A DNA stretch of 64,000 nt from Bromus sterilis (GCA_950022295.1 OX465599.1:124001-188000), one strand, 5' to 3'; shown: positions 1 to 12,840, numbered from the stretch's first letter. A program made the numbers and translations. Notes: generated by a model not told the origin, from the sequence alone.

Positions 1-118
1 ACTCCGGGGACCCAAAACGGTGATTAATAGCCCATGAAACAGGCCAGAATCGGCCAAAACTGCGAGTGTTGATGACCGGCACGTAAATGCACCCTTGGGT
101 TCGTCAATTGTGGAATTC

Positions 119-236
119 ACTCCAGGGACCCAAAACGGTGATTAATAGCCCATGAAACAGGCCAGAATCGGCCAAAACTGCGAGTGTTGATGACCGGCAC
201 GTAAATGCACCCTTGGGTTCGTCAATTGTGGAAATC
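119..236 (+). repeat. Reference monomer (118 bp) defining the coordinate system
   Basis: This copy is close to the commonest type. Landmarks are ACTCC 1-5, CCAAAAC 12-18, ATTAAT 23-28, GGCC 42-45, GGCC 52-55, a second CCAAAAC 54-60, TGATGACC 70-77, CACGTAAATG 80-89, TTCGTCAATTG 100-110 and GGAAATC 112-118. The two CCAAAAC heptamers lie 42 bp apart. Each monomer carries TAATAG and further stops on the plus strand, and 118 is not a multiple of 3, so no long reading frame can form. Main alternative alleles: A or G at 6; GGTGATT or GGTCATT at 19-25; CCCATGAAAC, CCAATGATAC or CCCACGAAAC at 31-40; AGAATCGG, AAAATCTG, AAAATCTT or GGAATCGG at 46-53; and several forms between 92 and 116. Confidence 0.95.
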
Positions 237-1531
237 ACTCCAGGGACCCAAAACGGTGATTAATAGCCAATGATACAGGCCGGAATCGGCCAAAACTGCG
301 AGTGTTGATGACCGGCACGTAAATGCACCCTTGGGTTCGTCAATTGTGGAATTCACTCCAGGGACCCAAAACGGTGATTAATAGCCCATGAAACAGGCCA
401 GAATCGGCCAAAACTGCGAGTGTTGATGACCGGCACGTAAATGCACCCTTGGGTTCGTCAATTGTGGAAATCACTCCAGGGACCCAAAACGGTGATTAAT
501 AGCCAATGATACAGGCCGGAATCGGCCAAAACTGCGAGTGTTGATGACCGGCACGTAAATGCACCCTGGGGTTCGTCAATTTTGGAAATCACTCCGGGGA
601 CCCAAAACGGTGATTAATAGCCCACGAAACAGGCCAGAATCGGCCAAAACTGCGAGTGTTGATGACCGGCACGTAAATGCACCCTAGGGTTCGTCAATGG
701 TGGAAATCACTCCGGGGACCCAAAACGGTCATTAATAGCCCATGAAACAGGCCAAAATCTTCCAAAACTGCGAGTGTTGATGACCGGCACGTAAATGCAC
801 CCTGGGTTCCTCAATGGTGGAATTCACTTCGGGGACCCAAAACGGTGATTAATAGCCCATGAAACAGGCCAGAATCGGCCAAAACTGCGAGTGTTGATGA
901 CCGGCACGTAAATGCACCCTTGGGTTCGTCAATTGTGGAAATCACTCCAGGGACCCAAAACGGTGATTAATAGCCAATGATACAGGCCGGAATTGGCCAA
1001 AACTGCGAGTGTTGATGACCGGCACGTAAATGCACCCTAGGGTTCGTCAATGGTTGAAATCACTCCGGGGACCCAAAACGGTCATTAATAGCCAATGAAA
1101 CAGGCCAAAATCTTCCAAAACTGCGAGTGTTGATGACCGGCACGTAAATGCACCCTGGGTTCCTCAATGGTGGAATTCACTTCGGGGACCCAAAACGGTG
1201 ATTAATAGCCCATGAAACAGGCCAGAATCGGCCAAAACTGCGAGTGTTGATGACCGGCACGTAAATGCACCCTTGGGTTCGTCAATTGTGGAAATCACTC
1301 CAGGGACCCAAAACGGTGATTAATAGCCCATGAAACAGGCCAAAATCTGCCAAAACTGCGAGTGTTGATGACCGGCACGTAAATGCACCCTGGGTTCCTC
1401 AATGGTGGAAATCACTCCGGGGACCCAAAACGGTGATTAATAGCCCATGAAACAGGCCAGAATCGACCAAAACTGCGAGTGTTGATGACCGGCACGTAAA
1501 TGCACCCTTGGGTTCGTCAATTGTGGAAATC

Positions 1532-1651
1532 ACTCCAGGGACCCAAAACGGTGATTAATAGCCCCCACGAAACAGGCCAGAATCGGCCAAAACTGCGAGT
1601 GTTGATGACCGGCACGTAAATGCACCCTTGGGTTCGTCAATTGTGGAAATC
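1532..1651 (+). repeat. 120 bp monomer (2 bp insertion), representative
   Basis: Two extra C residues turn AGCCCACGAAAC into AGCCCCCACGAAAC, giving a 120 bp monomer. I counted 13 copies, with the GCCCCCAC starting at 1,561, 2,152, 7,573, 8,164, 11,465, 19,949, 22,781, 38,703, 42,122, 44,244, 52,841, 58,737 and 59,918. Most lie directly after a monomer with CCTAAACTGCGAGTCTTG and all are followed by one with CATGAAGTAGG and ACTACAAGTG. The fixed order shows a single origin followed by spread as part of a larger string. It is the best indel landmark for alignment. Confidence 0.92.
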
Positions 1652-2979
1652 ACTCCGGGGACCCAAAACTGTGATTAATAGCCCATGAAGTAGGCCAGAA
1701 TCGACCAAAACTACAAGTGTGGATGACCGGAACGTAAATGCACCCTAGGGTTCGTCAATGGTGGAAATCACTCCGGGGACCCAAAACGGTCATTAATAGC
1801 CCATGAAACAGGCCAAAATCTTCCAAAACTGCGAGTGTTGATGACCGGCACGTAAATGCACCCTTGGTTCCTCAATGGTGGAAATCACTCCGGGGACCCA
1901 AAACGGTGATTAATAGCCCATGAAACAGGCCAGAATCGGCCAAAACTGCGAGTGTTGATGACCGGCACGTAAATGCACCCTTGGGTTCGTCAATTGTGGA
2001 AATCACTCCAGGGACCCAAAACGGTGATTAATAGCCCATGAAACAGGCCAGAATCGGCCTAAACTGCGAGTCTTGATGACCGGCACGTAAATGCACCCTT
2101 GGGTTCGTCAATTGTGGAATTCACTCCAGGGACCCAAAACGGTGATTAATAGCCCCCACGAAACAGGCCAGAATCGGCCAAAACTGCGAGTGTTGATGAC
2201 CGGCACGTAAATGCACCCTTGGGTTCGTCAATTGTGGAAATCACTCCGGGGACCCAAAACTGTGATTAATAGCCCATGAAGTAGGCCAGAATCGACCAAA
2301 ACTACAAGTGTGGATGACCGGAACGTAAATGCACCCTAGGGTTCGTCAATGGTGGAAATCACTCCGGGGACCCAAAACGGTCATTAATAGCCCATGAAAC
2401 AGGCCAAAATCTTCCAAAACTGCGAGTGTTGATGACCGGCACGTAAATGCACCCTTGGTTCCTCAATGGTGGAAATCACTCCGGGGACCCAAAACGGTGA
2501 TTAATAGCCCATGAAACAGGCCAGAATCGGCCAAAACTGCGAGTGTTGATGACCGGCACGTAAATGCACCCTTGGGTTCGTCAATTGTGGAAATCACTCC
2601 AGGGACCCAAAACGGTGATTAATAGCCCATGAAACAGGCCAAAATCTGCCAAAACTGCGAGTGTTGATGACCGGCACGTAAATGCACCCTGGGTTCCTCA
2701 ATGGTGGAAATCACTCCGGGGACCCAAAACGGTGATTAATAGCCCATGAAATAGGCCAGAATCGGCCAAAACTGCGAGCGTTGATGACCGGCACGTAAAT
2801 GCACCCTTGGGTTCGTCAATTTTGGAAATCACTCCGGGGACCCAAAACGGTGATCAATAGCCCACGAAACAGGCCAGAATCGGCCAAAACTGCGAGTGTT
2901 GATGACCGGCACGTAAATGCACCCTAGGGTTCGTCAATGGTGGAAATCACTCCGGGGACCCAAAACGGTCATTAATAGC

Positions 2980-5900
2980 CCATGAAACAGGCCAGAATCG
3001 GCCAAAACTGCGAGTGTTGATGACCGGCACGTAAATGCACCCTTGGGTTCGTCAATTGTGGAAATCACTCCAGGGACCCAAAACGGTGATTAATAGCCCA
3101 TGAAACAGGCCAAAATCTGCCAAAACTGCGAGTGTTGATGACCGGCACGTAAATGCACCCTGGGTCCCTCAATGGTGGAAATCACTCCGGGGACCCAAAA
3201 CGGTGATTAATAGCCCATGAAACAGGCCAGAATCGGCAAAAACTGCGAGTGTTGATGACCGGCACGTAAATGCACCCTTGGGTTCGTCAATTGTGGAAAT
3301 CACTCCAGGAACCTAAAACGGTGATTAATACCCAATGATACAGGCCGGAATCGGCCAAAACTGCGAGTGTTGATGACCGGCACGTAAATGCACCCTTGGG
3401 TTCGTCAATTGTGGAAATCACTCCAGGGACCCAAAACGGTGATTAATAGCCCATGACACAGGCCAGAATCGGCCAAAACTGCGAGTGTTGATGACCGACA
3501 CGTAAATGCACCCTTGGGTTCGTCAATTGTGGAAATCACTCCAGGGACCCAAAACGGTGATTAATAGCCCATGAAACAGGCCAAAATCTGCCAAAACTGC
3601 GAGTGTTGATGACCGGCACGTAAATGCACCCTTGGGTTCGTCAATTGTGGAAATCACTCCAGGGACCCAAAACTGTGATTAATAGCCCATGAAACAGGCC
3701 AGAATCGGCCAAAACTGCGAGTGTTGATGACCGGCACGTAAATGCACCCTGGGGTTCGTCAATTTTGGAAATCACTCCGGGGACCCAAAACGGTGATTAA
3801 TAGCCCACGAAACAGGCCAGAATCGGCCAAAACTGCGAGTCTTGATGACCGGCACGTAAATGCACCCTAGGGTTCGTCAATGGTGGAAATCACTCCGGGG
3901 ACCCAAAACGGTGATTAATAGCCCATGAAACAGGCCAGAATCGGCCAAAACTGCGAGTGTTGATGACCGGCACGTAAATGCACCCTTGGGTTCGTCAATT
4001 GTGGAATTCACTCCAGGGACCCAAAACGGTGATTAATAGCCCATGAAACAGGCCAGAATCGGCCAAAACTGCGAGTGTTGATGACCGGCACGTAAATGCA
4101 CCCTTGGGTTCGTCAATTGTGGAAATCACTCCAGGGACCCAAAACGGTGATTAATAGCCAATGATACAGGCCGGAATCGGCCAAAACTGCGAGTGTTGAT
4201 GACCGGCACGTAAATGCACCCTTGGGTTCGTCAATTGTGGAATTCACTCCAGGGACCCAAAACGGTGATTAATAGCCCATGAAACAGGCCAGAATCGGCC
4301 AAAACTGCGAGTGTTGATGACCGGCACGTAAATGCACCCTTGGATTCGTCAATTGTGGAAATTACTCCAGGGACCCAAAACGGTGATTAATAGCCAATGA
4401 TACAGGCCGGAATCGGCCAAAACTGCGAGTGTTGATGACCGGCACGTAAATGCACCCTGGGGTTCGTCAATTTTGGAAATCACTCCGGGGACCCAAAACG
4501 GTGATTAATAGCCCACGAAACAGGCCAGAATCGGCCAAAACTGCGAGTGTTGATGACCGGCACGTAAATGCACCCTAGGGTTCGTCAATGGTGGAAATCA
4601 CTCCGGGGACCCAAAACGGTCATTAATAGCCCATGAAACAGGCCAAAATCTTCCAAAACTGCGAGTGTTGATGACCGGCACGTAAATGCACCCTGGGTTC
4701 CTCAATGGTGGAATTCACTTCGGGGACCCAAAACGGTGATTAATAGCCCATGAAACAGGCCAGAATCGGCCAAAACTGCGAGTGTTGATGACCGGCACGT
4801 AAATGCACCCTTGGGTTCGTCAATTGTGGAAATCACTCCAGGGACCCAAAACGGTGATTAATAGCCAATGATACAGGCCGGAATTGGCCAAAACTGCGAG
4901 TGTTGATGACCGGCACGTAAATGCACCCTAGGGTTCGTCAATGGTTGAAATCACTCCGGGGACCCAAAACGGTCATTAATAGCCAATGAAACAGGCCAAA
5001 ATCTTCCAAAACTGCGAGTGTTGATGACCGGCACGTAAATGCACCCTGGGTTCCTCAATGGTGGAATTCACTTCGGGGACCCAAAACGGTGATTAATAGC
5101 CCATGAAACAGGCCAGAATCGGCCAAAACTGCGAGTGTTGATGACCGGCACGTAAATGCACCCTTGGGTTCGTCAATTGTGGAAATCACTCCAGGGACCC
5201 AAAACGGTGATTAATAGCCCATGAAACAGGCCAAAATCTGCCAAAACTGCGAGTGTTGATGACCGGCACGTAAATGCACCCTGGGTTCCTCAATGGTGGA
5301 AATCACTCCGGGGACCCAAAACGGTGATTAATAGCCCATGAAACAGGCCAGAATCGGCAAAAACTGCGAGTGTTGATGACCGGCACGTAAATGCACCCTT
5401 GGGTTCGTCAATTGTGGAAATCACTCCAGGAACCTAAAACGGTGATTAATACCCAATGATACAGGCCGGAATCGGCCAAAACTGCGAGTGTTGATGACCG
5501 GCACGTAAATGCACCCTTGGGTTCGTCAATTGTGGAAATCACTCCAGGGACCCAAAACGGTGATTAATAGCCCATGACACAGGCCAGAATCGGCCAAAAC
5601 TGCGAGTGTTGATGACCGACACGTAAATGCACCCTTGGGTTCGTCAATTGTGGAAATCACTCCAGGGACCCAAAACGGTGATTAATAGCCCATGAAACAG
5701 GCCAAAATCTGCCAAAACTGCGAGTGTTGATGACCGGCACGTAAATGCACCCTTGGGTTCGTCAATTGTGGAAATCACTCCAGGGACCCAAAACTGTTAT
5801 TAATAGCCCATGAAACAGGCCAGAATCGGCCAAAACTGCGAGTGTTGATGACCGGCACGTAAATGCACCCTGGGGTTCGTCAATTTTGGAAATCACTCCG

Positions 5901-7473
5901 GGGACCCAAAACGGTGATTAATAGCCCACGAAACAGGCCAGAATCGGCCAAAACTGCGAGTCTTGATGACCGGCACGTAAATGCACCCTAGGGTTCGTCA
6001 ATGGTGGAAATCACTCCGGGGACCCAAAACGGTGATTAATAGCCCATGAAACAGGCCAGAATCGGCCAAAACTGCGAGTGTTGATGACCGGCACGTAAAT
6101 GCACCCTTGGGTTCGTCAATTGTGGAATTCACTCCAGGGACCCAAAACGGTGATTAATAGCCCATGAAACAGGCCAGAATCGGCCAAAACTGCGAGTGTT
6201 GATGACCGGCACGTAAATGCACCCTTGGGTTCGTCAATTGTGGAAATCACTCCAGGGACCCAAAACGGTGATTAATAGCCAATGATACAGGCCGGAATCG
6301 GCCAAAACTGCGAGTGTTGATGACCGGCACGTAAATGCACCCTTGGGTTCGTCAATTGTGGAATTCACTCCAGGGACCCAAAACGGTGATTAATAGCCCA
6401 TGAAACAGGCCAGAATCGGCCAAAACTGCGAGTGTTGATGACCGGCACGTAAATGCACCCTTGGGTTCGTCAATTGTGGAAATCACTCCAGGGACCCAAA
6501 ACGGTGATTAATAGCCAATGATACAGGCCGGAATCGGCCAAAACTGCGAGTGTTGATGACCGGCACGTAAATGCACCCTGGGGTTCGTCAATTTTGGAAA
6601 TCACTCCGGGGACCCAAAACGGTGATTAATAGCCCACGAAACAGGCCAGAATCGGCCAAAACTGCGAGTGTTGATGACCGGCACGTAAATGCACCCTAGG
6701 GTTCGTCAATGGTGGAAATCACTCCGGGGACCCAAAACGGTCATTAATAGCCCATGAAACAGGCCAAAATCTTCCAAAACTGCGAGTGTTGATGACCGGC
6801 ACGTAAATGCACCCTGGGTTCCTCAATGGTGGAATTCACTTCGGGGACCCAAAACGGTGATTAATAGCCCATGAAACAGGCCAGAATCGGCCAAAACTGC
6901 GAGTGTTGATGACCGGCACGTAAATGCACCCTTGGGTTCGTCAATTGTGGAAATCACTCCAGGGACCCAAAACGGTGATTAATAGCCAATGATACAGGCC
7001 GGAATTGGCCAAAACTGCGAGTGTTGATGACCGGCACGTAAATGCACCCTAGGGTTCGTCAATGGTTGAAATCACTCCGGGGACCCAAAACGGTCATTAA
7101 TAGCCAATGAAACAGGCCAAAATCTTCCAAAACTGCGAGTGTTGATGACCGGCACGTAAATGCACCCTGGGTTCCTCAATGGTGGAATTCACTTCGGGGA
7201 CCCAAAACGGTGATTAATAGCCCATGAAACAGGCCAGAATCGGCCAAAACTGCGAGTGTTGATGACCGGCACGTAAATGCACCCTTGGGTTCGTCAATTG
7301 TGGAAATCACTCCAGGGACCCAAAACGGTGATTAATAGCCCATGAAACAGGCCAAAATCTGCCAAAACTGCGAGTGTTGATGACCGGCACGTAAATGCAC
7401 CCTGGGTTCCTCAATGGTGGAAATCACTCCGGGGACCCAAAACGGTGATTAATAGCCCATGAAACAGGCCAGA
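2980..7473 (+). repeat. Nested tandem repeat, 2,121 bp period (18 monomers)
   Basis: Within the larger blocks a shorter period is visible. AATCGGCAAA at 3,231/5,352, TAATACCC at 3,331/5,452, the AAAACTGT allele at 3,669/5,790 and TGGTTGAAATC at 4,942/7,063 are all 2,121 bp apart (18 monomers minus 3 bp). The second unit ends near 7,473, where AATCGACC replaces the expected AATCGGCAAA. One private change, GTTATTAAT in place of GTGATTAAT, marks the second unit near 5,797. As a result, a ~1.46 kb string occurs four times in the first 11.3 kb, starting at 1, 3,892, 6,013 and 9,787. Confidence 0.8.
3260..5354 (+). repeat. Higher-order block B, copy 1 (offset 5,895 bp)
   Basis: This block matches 9,155-11,249 at an offset of 5,895 bp (50 monomers minus 5 bp). 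Markers: the TAATACCC allele at 3,331/9,226; a private TTGGATTCG plus GGAAATTACTCC pair with TGGATTCG at 4,341/10,236; and TGGTTGAAATC at 4,942/10,837. The TTGGATTCG/AATTACTCC pair occurs only in these two places, so these copies share a more recent ancestor with each other than with the other related segments at 1 and 6,013. Confidence 0.83.
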
Positions 7474-9172
7474 ATCGACCAAAACTGCGAGTGTTGATGA
7501 CCGGCACGTAAATGCACCCTTGGGTTCGTCAATTGTGGAAATCACTCCAGGGACCCAAAACGGTGATTAATAGCCCCCACGAAACAGGCCAGAATCGGCC
7601 AAAACTGCGAGTGTTGATGACCGGCACGTAAATGCACCCTTGGGTTCGTCAATTGTGGAAATCACTCCGGGGACCCAAAACTGTGATTAATAGCCCATGA
7701 AGTAGGCCAGAATCGACCAAAACTACAAGTGTGGATGACCGGAACGTAAATGCACCCTAGGGTTCGTCAATGGTGGAAATCACTCCGGGGACCCAAAACG
7801 GTCATTAATAGCCCATGAAACAGGCCAAAATCTTCCAAAACTGCGAGTGTTGATGACCGGCACGTAAATGCACCCTTGGTTCCTCAATGGTGGAAATCAC
7901 TCCGGGGACCCAAAACGGTGATTAATAGCCCATGAAACAGGCCAGAATCGGCCAAAACTGCGAGTGTTGATGACCGGCACGTAAATGCACCCTTGGGTTC
8001 GTCAATTGTGGAAATCACTCCAGGGACCCAAAACGGTGATTAATAGCCCATGAAACAGGCCAGAATCGGCCTAAACTGCGAGTCTTGATGACCGGCACGT
8101 AAATGCACCCTTGGGTTCGTCAATTGTGGAATTCACTCCAGGGACCCAAAACGGTGATTAATAGCCCCCACGAAACAGGCCAGAATCGGCCAAAACTGCG
8201 AGTGTTGATGACCGGCACGTAAATGCACCCTTGGGTTCGTCAATTGTGGAAATCACTCCGGGGACCCAAAACTGTGATTAATAGCCCATGAAGTAGGCCA
8301 GAATCGACCAAAACTACAAGTGTGGATGACCGGAACGTAAATGCACCCTAGGGTTCGTCAATGGTGGAAATCACTCCGGGGACCCAAAACGGTCATTAAT
8401 AGCCCATGAAACAGGCCAAAATCTTCCAAAACTGCGAGTGTTGATGACCGGCACGTAAATGCACCCTTGGTTCCTCAATGGTGGAAATCACTCCGGGGAC
8501 CCAAAACGGTGATTAATAGCCCATGAAACAGGCCAGAATCGGCCAAAACTGCGAGTGTTGATGACCGGCACGTAAATGCACCCTTGGGTTCGTCAATTGT
8601 GGAAATCACTCCAGGGACCCAAAACGGTGATTAATAGCCCATGAAACAGGCCAAAATCTGCCAAAACTGCGAGTGTTGATGACCGGCACGTAAATGCACC
8701 CTGGGTTCCTCAATGGTGGAAATCACTCCGGGGACCCAAAACGGTGATTAATAGCCCATGAAATAGGCCAGAATCGGCCAAAACTGCGAGCGTTGATGAC
8801 CGGCACGTAAATGCACCCTTGGGTTCGTCAATTTTGGAAATCACTCCGGGGACCCAAAACGGTGATCAATAGCCCACGAAACAGGCCAGAATCGGCCAAA
8901 ACTGCGAGTGTTGATGACCGGCACGTAAATGCACCCTAGGGTTCGTCAATGGTGGAAATCACTCCGGGGACCCAAAACGGTCATTAATAGCCCATGAAAC
9001 AGGCCAGAATCGGCCAAAACTGCGAGTGTTGATGACCGGCACGTAAATGCACCCTTGGGTTCGTCAATTGTGGAAATCACTCCAGGGACCCAAAACGGTG
9101 ATTAATAGCCCATGAAACAGGCCAAAATCTGCCAAAACTGCGAGTGTTGATGACCGGCACGTAAATGCACCC
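6013..9172 (+). repeat. Higher-order block A, copy 2
   Basis: Second copy of the block at 1-3,160, at an offset of 6,012 bp, carrying the same private alleles in the same order (see copy 1). At its right end, around 9,150, the 117 bp monomer with GGGTCCCTC and its neighbour's GGCAAAAACTG allele are absent, so the AAAATCTGCC monomer joins directly to the one preceding the AGGAACC allele. This is a clean one-monomer difference between two otherwise parallel blocks. Confidence 0.83.
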
Positions 9173-11249
9173 TTGGGTTCGTCAATTGTGGAAATCACTC
9201 CAGGAACCTAAAACGGTGATTAATACCCAATGATACAGGCCGGAATCGGCCAAAACTGCGAGTGTTGATGACCGGCACGTAAATGCACCCTTGGGTTCGT
9301 CAATTGTGGAAATCACTCCAGGGACCCAAAACGGTGATTAATAGCCCATGACACAGGCCAGAATCGGCCAAAACTGCGAGTGTTGATGACCGACACGTAA
9401 ATGCACCCTTGGGTTCGTCAATTGTGGAAATCACTCCAGGGACCCAAAACGGTGATTAATAGCCCATGAAACAGGCCAAAATCTGCCAAAACTGCGAGTG
9501 TTGATGACCGGCACGTAAATGCACCCTTGGGTTCGTCAATTGTGGAAATCACTCCAGGGACCCAAAACTGTGATTAATAGCCCATGAAACAGGCCAGAAT
9601 CGGCCAAAACTGCGAGTGTTGATGACCGGCACGTAAATGCACCCTGGGGTTCGTCAATTTTGGAAATCACTCCGGGGACCCAAAACGGTGATTAATAGCC
9701 CACGAAACAGGCCAGAATCGGCCAAAACTGCGAGTCTTGATGACCGGCACGTAAATGCACCCTAGGGTTCGTCAATGGTGGAAATCACTCCGGGGACCCA
9801 AAACGGTGATTAATAGCCCATGAAACAGGCCAGAATCGGCCAAAACTGCGAGTGTTGATGACCGGCACGTAAATGCACCCTTGGGTTCGTCAATTGTGGA
9901 ATTCACTCCAGGGACCCAAAACGGTGATTAATAGCCCATGAAACAGGCCAGAATCGGCCAAAACTGCGAGTGTTGATGACCGGCACGTAAATGCACCCTT
10001 GGGTTCGTCAATTGTGGAAATCACTCCAGGGACCCAAAACGGTGATTAATAGCCAATGATACAGGCCGGAATCGGCCAAAACTGCGAGTGTTGATGACCG
10101 GCACGTAAATGCACCCTTGGGTTCGTCAATTGTGGAATTCACTCCAGGGACCCAAAACGGTGATTAATAGCCCATGAAACAGGCCAGAATCGGCCAAAAC
10201 TGCGAGTGTTGATGACCGGCACGTAAATGCACCCTTGGATTCGTCAATTGTGGAAATTACTCCAGGGACCCAAAACGGTGATTAATAGCCAATGATACAG
10301 GCCGGAATCGGCCAAAACTGCGAGTGTTGATGACCGGCACGTAAATGCACCCTGGGGTTCGTCAATTTTGGAAATCACTCCGGGGACCCAAAACGGTGAT
10401 TAATAGCCCACGAAACAGGCCAGAATCGGCCAAAACTGCGAGTGTTGATGACCGGCACGTAAATGCACCCTAGGGTTCGTCAATGGTGGAAATCACTCCG
10501 GGGACCCAAAACGGTCATTAATAGCCCATGAAACAGGCCAAAATCTTCCAAAACTGCGAGTGTTGATGACCGGCACGTAAATGCACCCTGGGTTCCTCAA
10601 TGGTGGAATTCACTTCGGGGACCCAAAACGGTGATTAATAGCCCATGAAACAGGCCAGAATCGGCCAAAACTGCGAGTGTTGATGACCGGCACGTAAATG
10701 CACCCTTGGGTTCGTCAATTGTGGAAATCACTCCAGGGACCCAAAACGGTGATTAATAGCCAATGATACAGGCCGGAATTGGCCAAAACTGCGAGTGTTG
10801 ATGACCGGCACGTAAATGCACCCTAGGGTTCGTCAATGGTTGAAATCACTCCGGGGACCCAAAACGGTCATTAATAGCCAATGAAACAGGCCAAAATCTT
10901 CCAAAACTGCGAGTGTTGATGACCGGCACGTAAATGCACCCTGGGTTCCTCAATGGTGGAATTCACTTCGGGGACCCAAAACGGTGATTAATAGCCCATG
11001 AAACAGGCCAGAATCGGCCAAAACTGCGAGTGTTGATGACCGGCACGTAAATGCACCCTTGGGTTCGTCAATTGTGGAAATCACTCCAGGGACCCAAAAC
11101 GGTGATTAATAGCCCATGAAACAGGCCAAAATCTGCCAAAACTGCGAGTGTTGATGACCGGCACGTAAATGCACCCTGGGTTCCTCAATGGTGGAAATCA
11201 CTCCGGGGACCCAAAACGGTGATTAATAGCCCATGAAACAGGCCAGAAT
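9155..11249 (+). repeat. Higher-order block B, copy 2
   Basis: Copy of 3,260-5,354 at offset 5,895 bp, including the private TGGATTCG marker at 10,236 and the TGGTTGAAATC allele at 10,837. The match stops near 11,249, where this copy has AATCGACC and copy 1 has AATCGGCAAA. From about 11,340 to 11,900 the sequence instead follows the string seen at 2,040-2,600 and 8,055-8,600 (120 bp monomers at 2,152, 8,164 and 11,465). Confidence 0.8.
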
Positions 11250-12840
11250 CGACCAAAACTGCGAGTGTTGATGACCGGCACGTAAATGCACCCTTGGGTT
11301 CGTCAATTGTGGAAATCACTCCAGGGACCCAAAACGGTGATTAATAGCCCATGAAACAGGCCAGAATCGGCCTAAACTGCGAGTCTTGATGACCGGCACG
11401 TAAATGCACCCTTGGGTTCGTCAATTGTGGAATTCACTCCAGGGACCCAAAACGGTGATTAATAGCCCCCACGAAACAGGCCAGAATCGGCCAAAACTGC
11501 GAGTGTTGATGACCGGCACGTAAATGCACCCTTGGGTTCGTCAATTGTGGAAATCACTCCGGGGACCCAAAACTGTGATTAATAGCCCATGAAGTAGGCC
11601 AGAATCGACCAAAACTACAAGTGTGGATGACCGGAACGTAAATGCACCCTAGGGTTCGTCAATGGTGGAAATCACTCCGGGGACCCAAAACGGTCATTAA
11701 TAGCCCATGAAACAGGCCAAAATCTTCCAAAACTGCGAGTGTTGATGACCGGCACGTAAATGCACCCTTGGTTCCTCAATGGTGGAAATCACTCCGGGGA
11801 CCCAAAACGGTGATTAATAGCCCATGAAACAGGCCAGAATCGGCCAAAACTGCGAGTGTTGATGACCGGCACGTAAATGCACCCTTGGGTTCGTCAATTG
11901 TGGAAATCACTCCAGGGACCCAAAACGGTGATTAATAGCCAATGATACAGGCCGGAATCGGCCAAAACTGCGAGTGTTGATGACCGGCACGTAAATGCAC
12001 CCTTGGGTTCGTCAATTGTGGAAATCACTCCAGGGACCCAAAACGGTCATTAATAGCCCATGAAACAGGCCAGAATCGGCCAAAACTGCGAGTGTTGATG
12101 ACAGGCACGTAAATGCACCCTTGGGTTCGTCAATGGTGGAAATCACTCCGAGGATCCAAAACGGTGATTAATAGCCCATGAAACAGGCTAGAATCGGCCA
12201 AAACTGCGAGTGTTGTTGACCGACACGTAAATGCACCCTAGGGTTCGTCAATGGTGGAAATCACTCCGAGGATCCAAAACGGTGATTAATAGCCCATGAA
12301 ACAGGCTAGAATCGGCCAAAACTGCGAGTGTTGTTGACCGACACGTAAATGCACCCTAGGGTTCGTCAATGGTGGAAATCACTCCGGGGACCCAAAACGG
12401 TGATTAATAGCCCATGAAACAGGCCAAAATCTTCCAAAACTGCGAGTGTTGATGACCGGCACGTAAATGCACCCTTGGGTTCGTCAATTGTGGAAATCAC
12501 TCCAGGGACCCAAAACGGTGATTAATAGCCCATGAAATAGGCCAGAATCGACCAAAACTACGAGTGTGGATGACCGGAACGTAAATGCACCCTAGGGTTC
12601 GTCAATGGTGGAAATCACTCCGGGGACCCAAAACGGTCATTAATAGCCCATGAAACAGGCCAAAATCTTCCAAAACTGCGAGTGTTGATGACCGGCACGT
12701 AAATGCACCCTGGGTTCCTCAATGGTGGAAATCACTTCGGGGACCCAAAACGGTGATTAATAGCCCATGAAACAGGCCAGAATCGGCCAAAACTGCGAGT
12801 GTTGATGACCGGCACGTAATTGCACCCTGGGGTTCGTCAA
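11250..12840 (+). repeat. Satellite segment with mixed monomer order
   Basis: Continuation of the array. The first ~650 bp repeats the string found at 2,040-2,600 and 8,055-8,600. From about 12,090 a different set of types appears: ACAGGCACG, GAGGATCC (a BamHI site), GCTAGAATC and TTGTTGACCGACACG. These are the types that dominate the array from 20 kb onward, so this is a transition between neighbourhoods. No sequence other than satellite is present. Confidence 0.75.
12145..12380 (+). repeat. Two adjacent identical 118 bp monomers
   Basis: The monomers at 12,145-12,262 and 12,263-12,380 match base for base on reading, including their uncommon alleles GAGGATCC, GCTAGAATC, TTGTTGACCGACACG and CCTAGGG. 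Neighbouring monomers normally differ at several positions. An identical adjacent pair therefore suggests a very recent one-monomer slippage or unequal exchange. The same type occurs as a single copy elsewhere, for example near 21,460 and 24,290. Confidence 0.88.

Larger units (their letters stand above)
1..3160 (+). repeat. Higher-order block A, copy 1 (offset 6,012 bp to copy 2)
   Basis: This run of monomers reappears in the same order 6,012 bp downstream (51 monomers minus 6 bp). Paired markers at exactly this spacing include the 120 bp monomers at 1,561/7,573 and 2,152/8,164, the TGGTTGAAATC allele at 1,051/7,063, and GCGAGCG at 2,774/8,786. The ACTCC monomer start at 1 also corresponds to the one at 6,013. 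The match ends near 3,160, where copy 2 lacks one 117 bp monomer and the offset changes to 5,895 bp. The left edge of the block lies outside the window. Confidence 0.85.

Noticed and set aside
1..118. Hairpin from GGCC-AGAATC-GGCC at 42-55 as an RNA or terminator signal
   Set aside because: The stem is only 4 bp, GGCC is self-complementary, and many monomer types lose the second GGCC (AAAATCTGCC, AAAATCTTCC, AATCGACC), so no conserved structure is supported.
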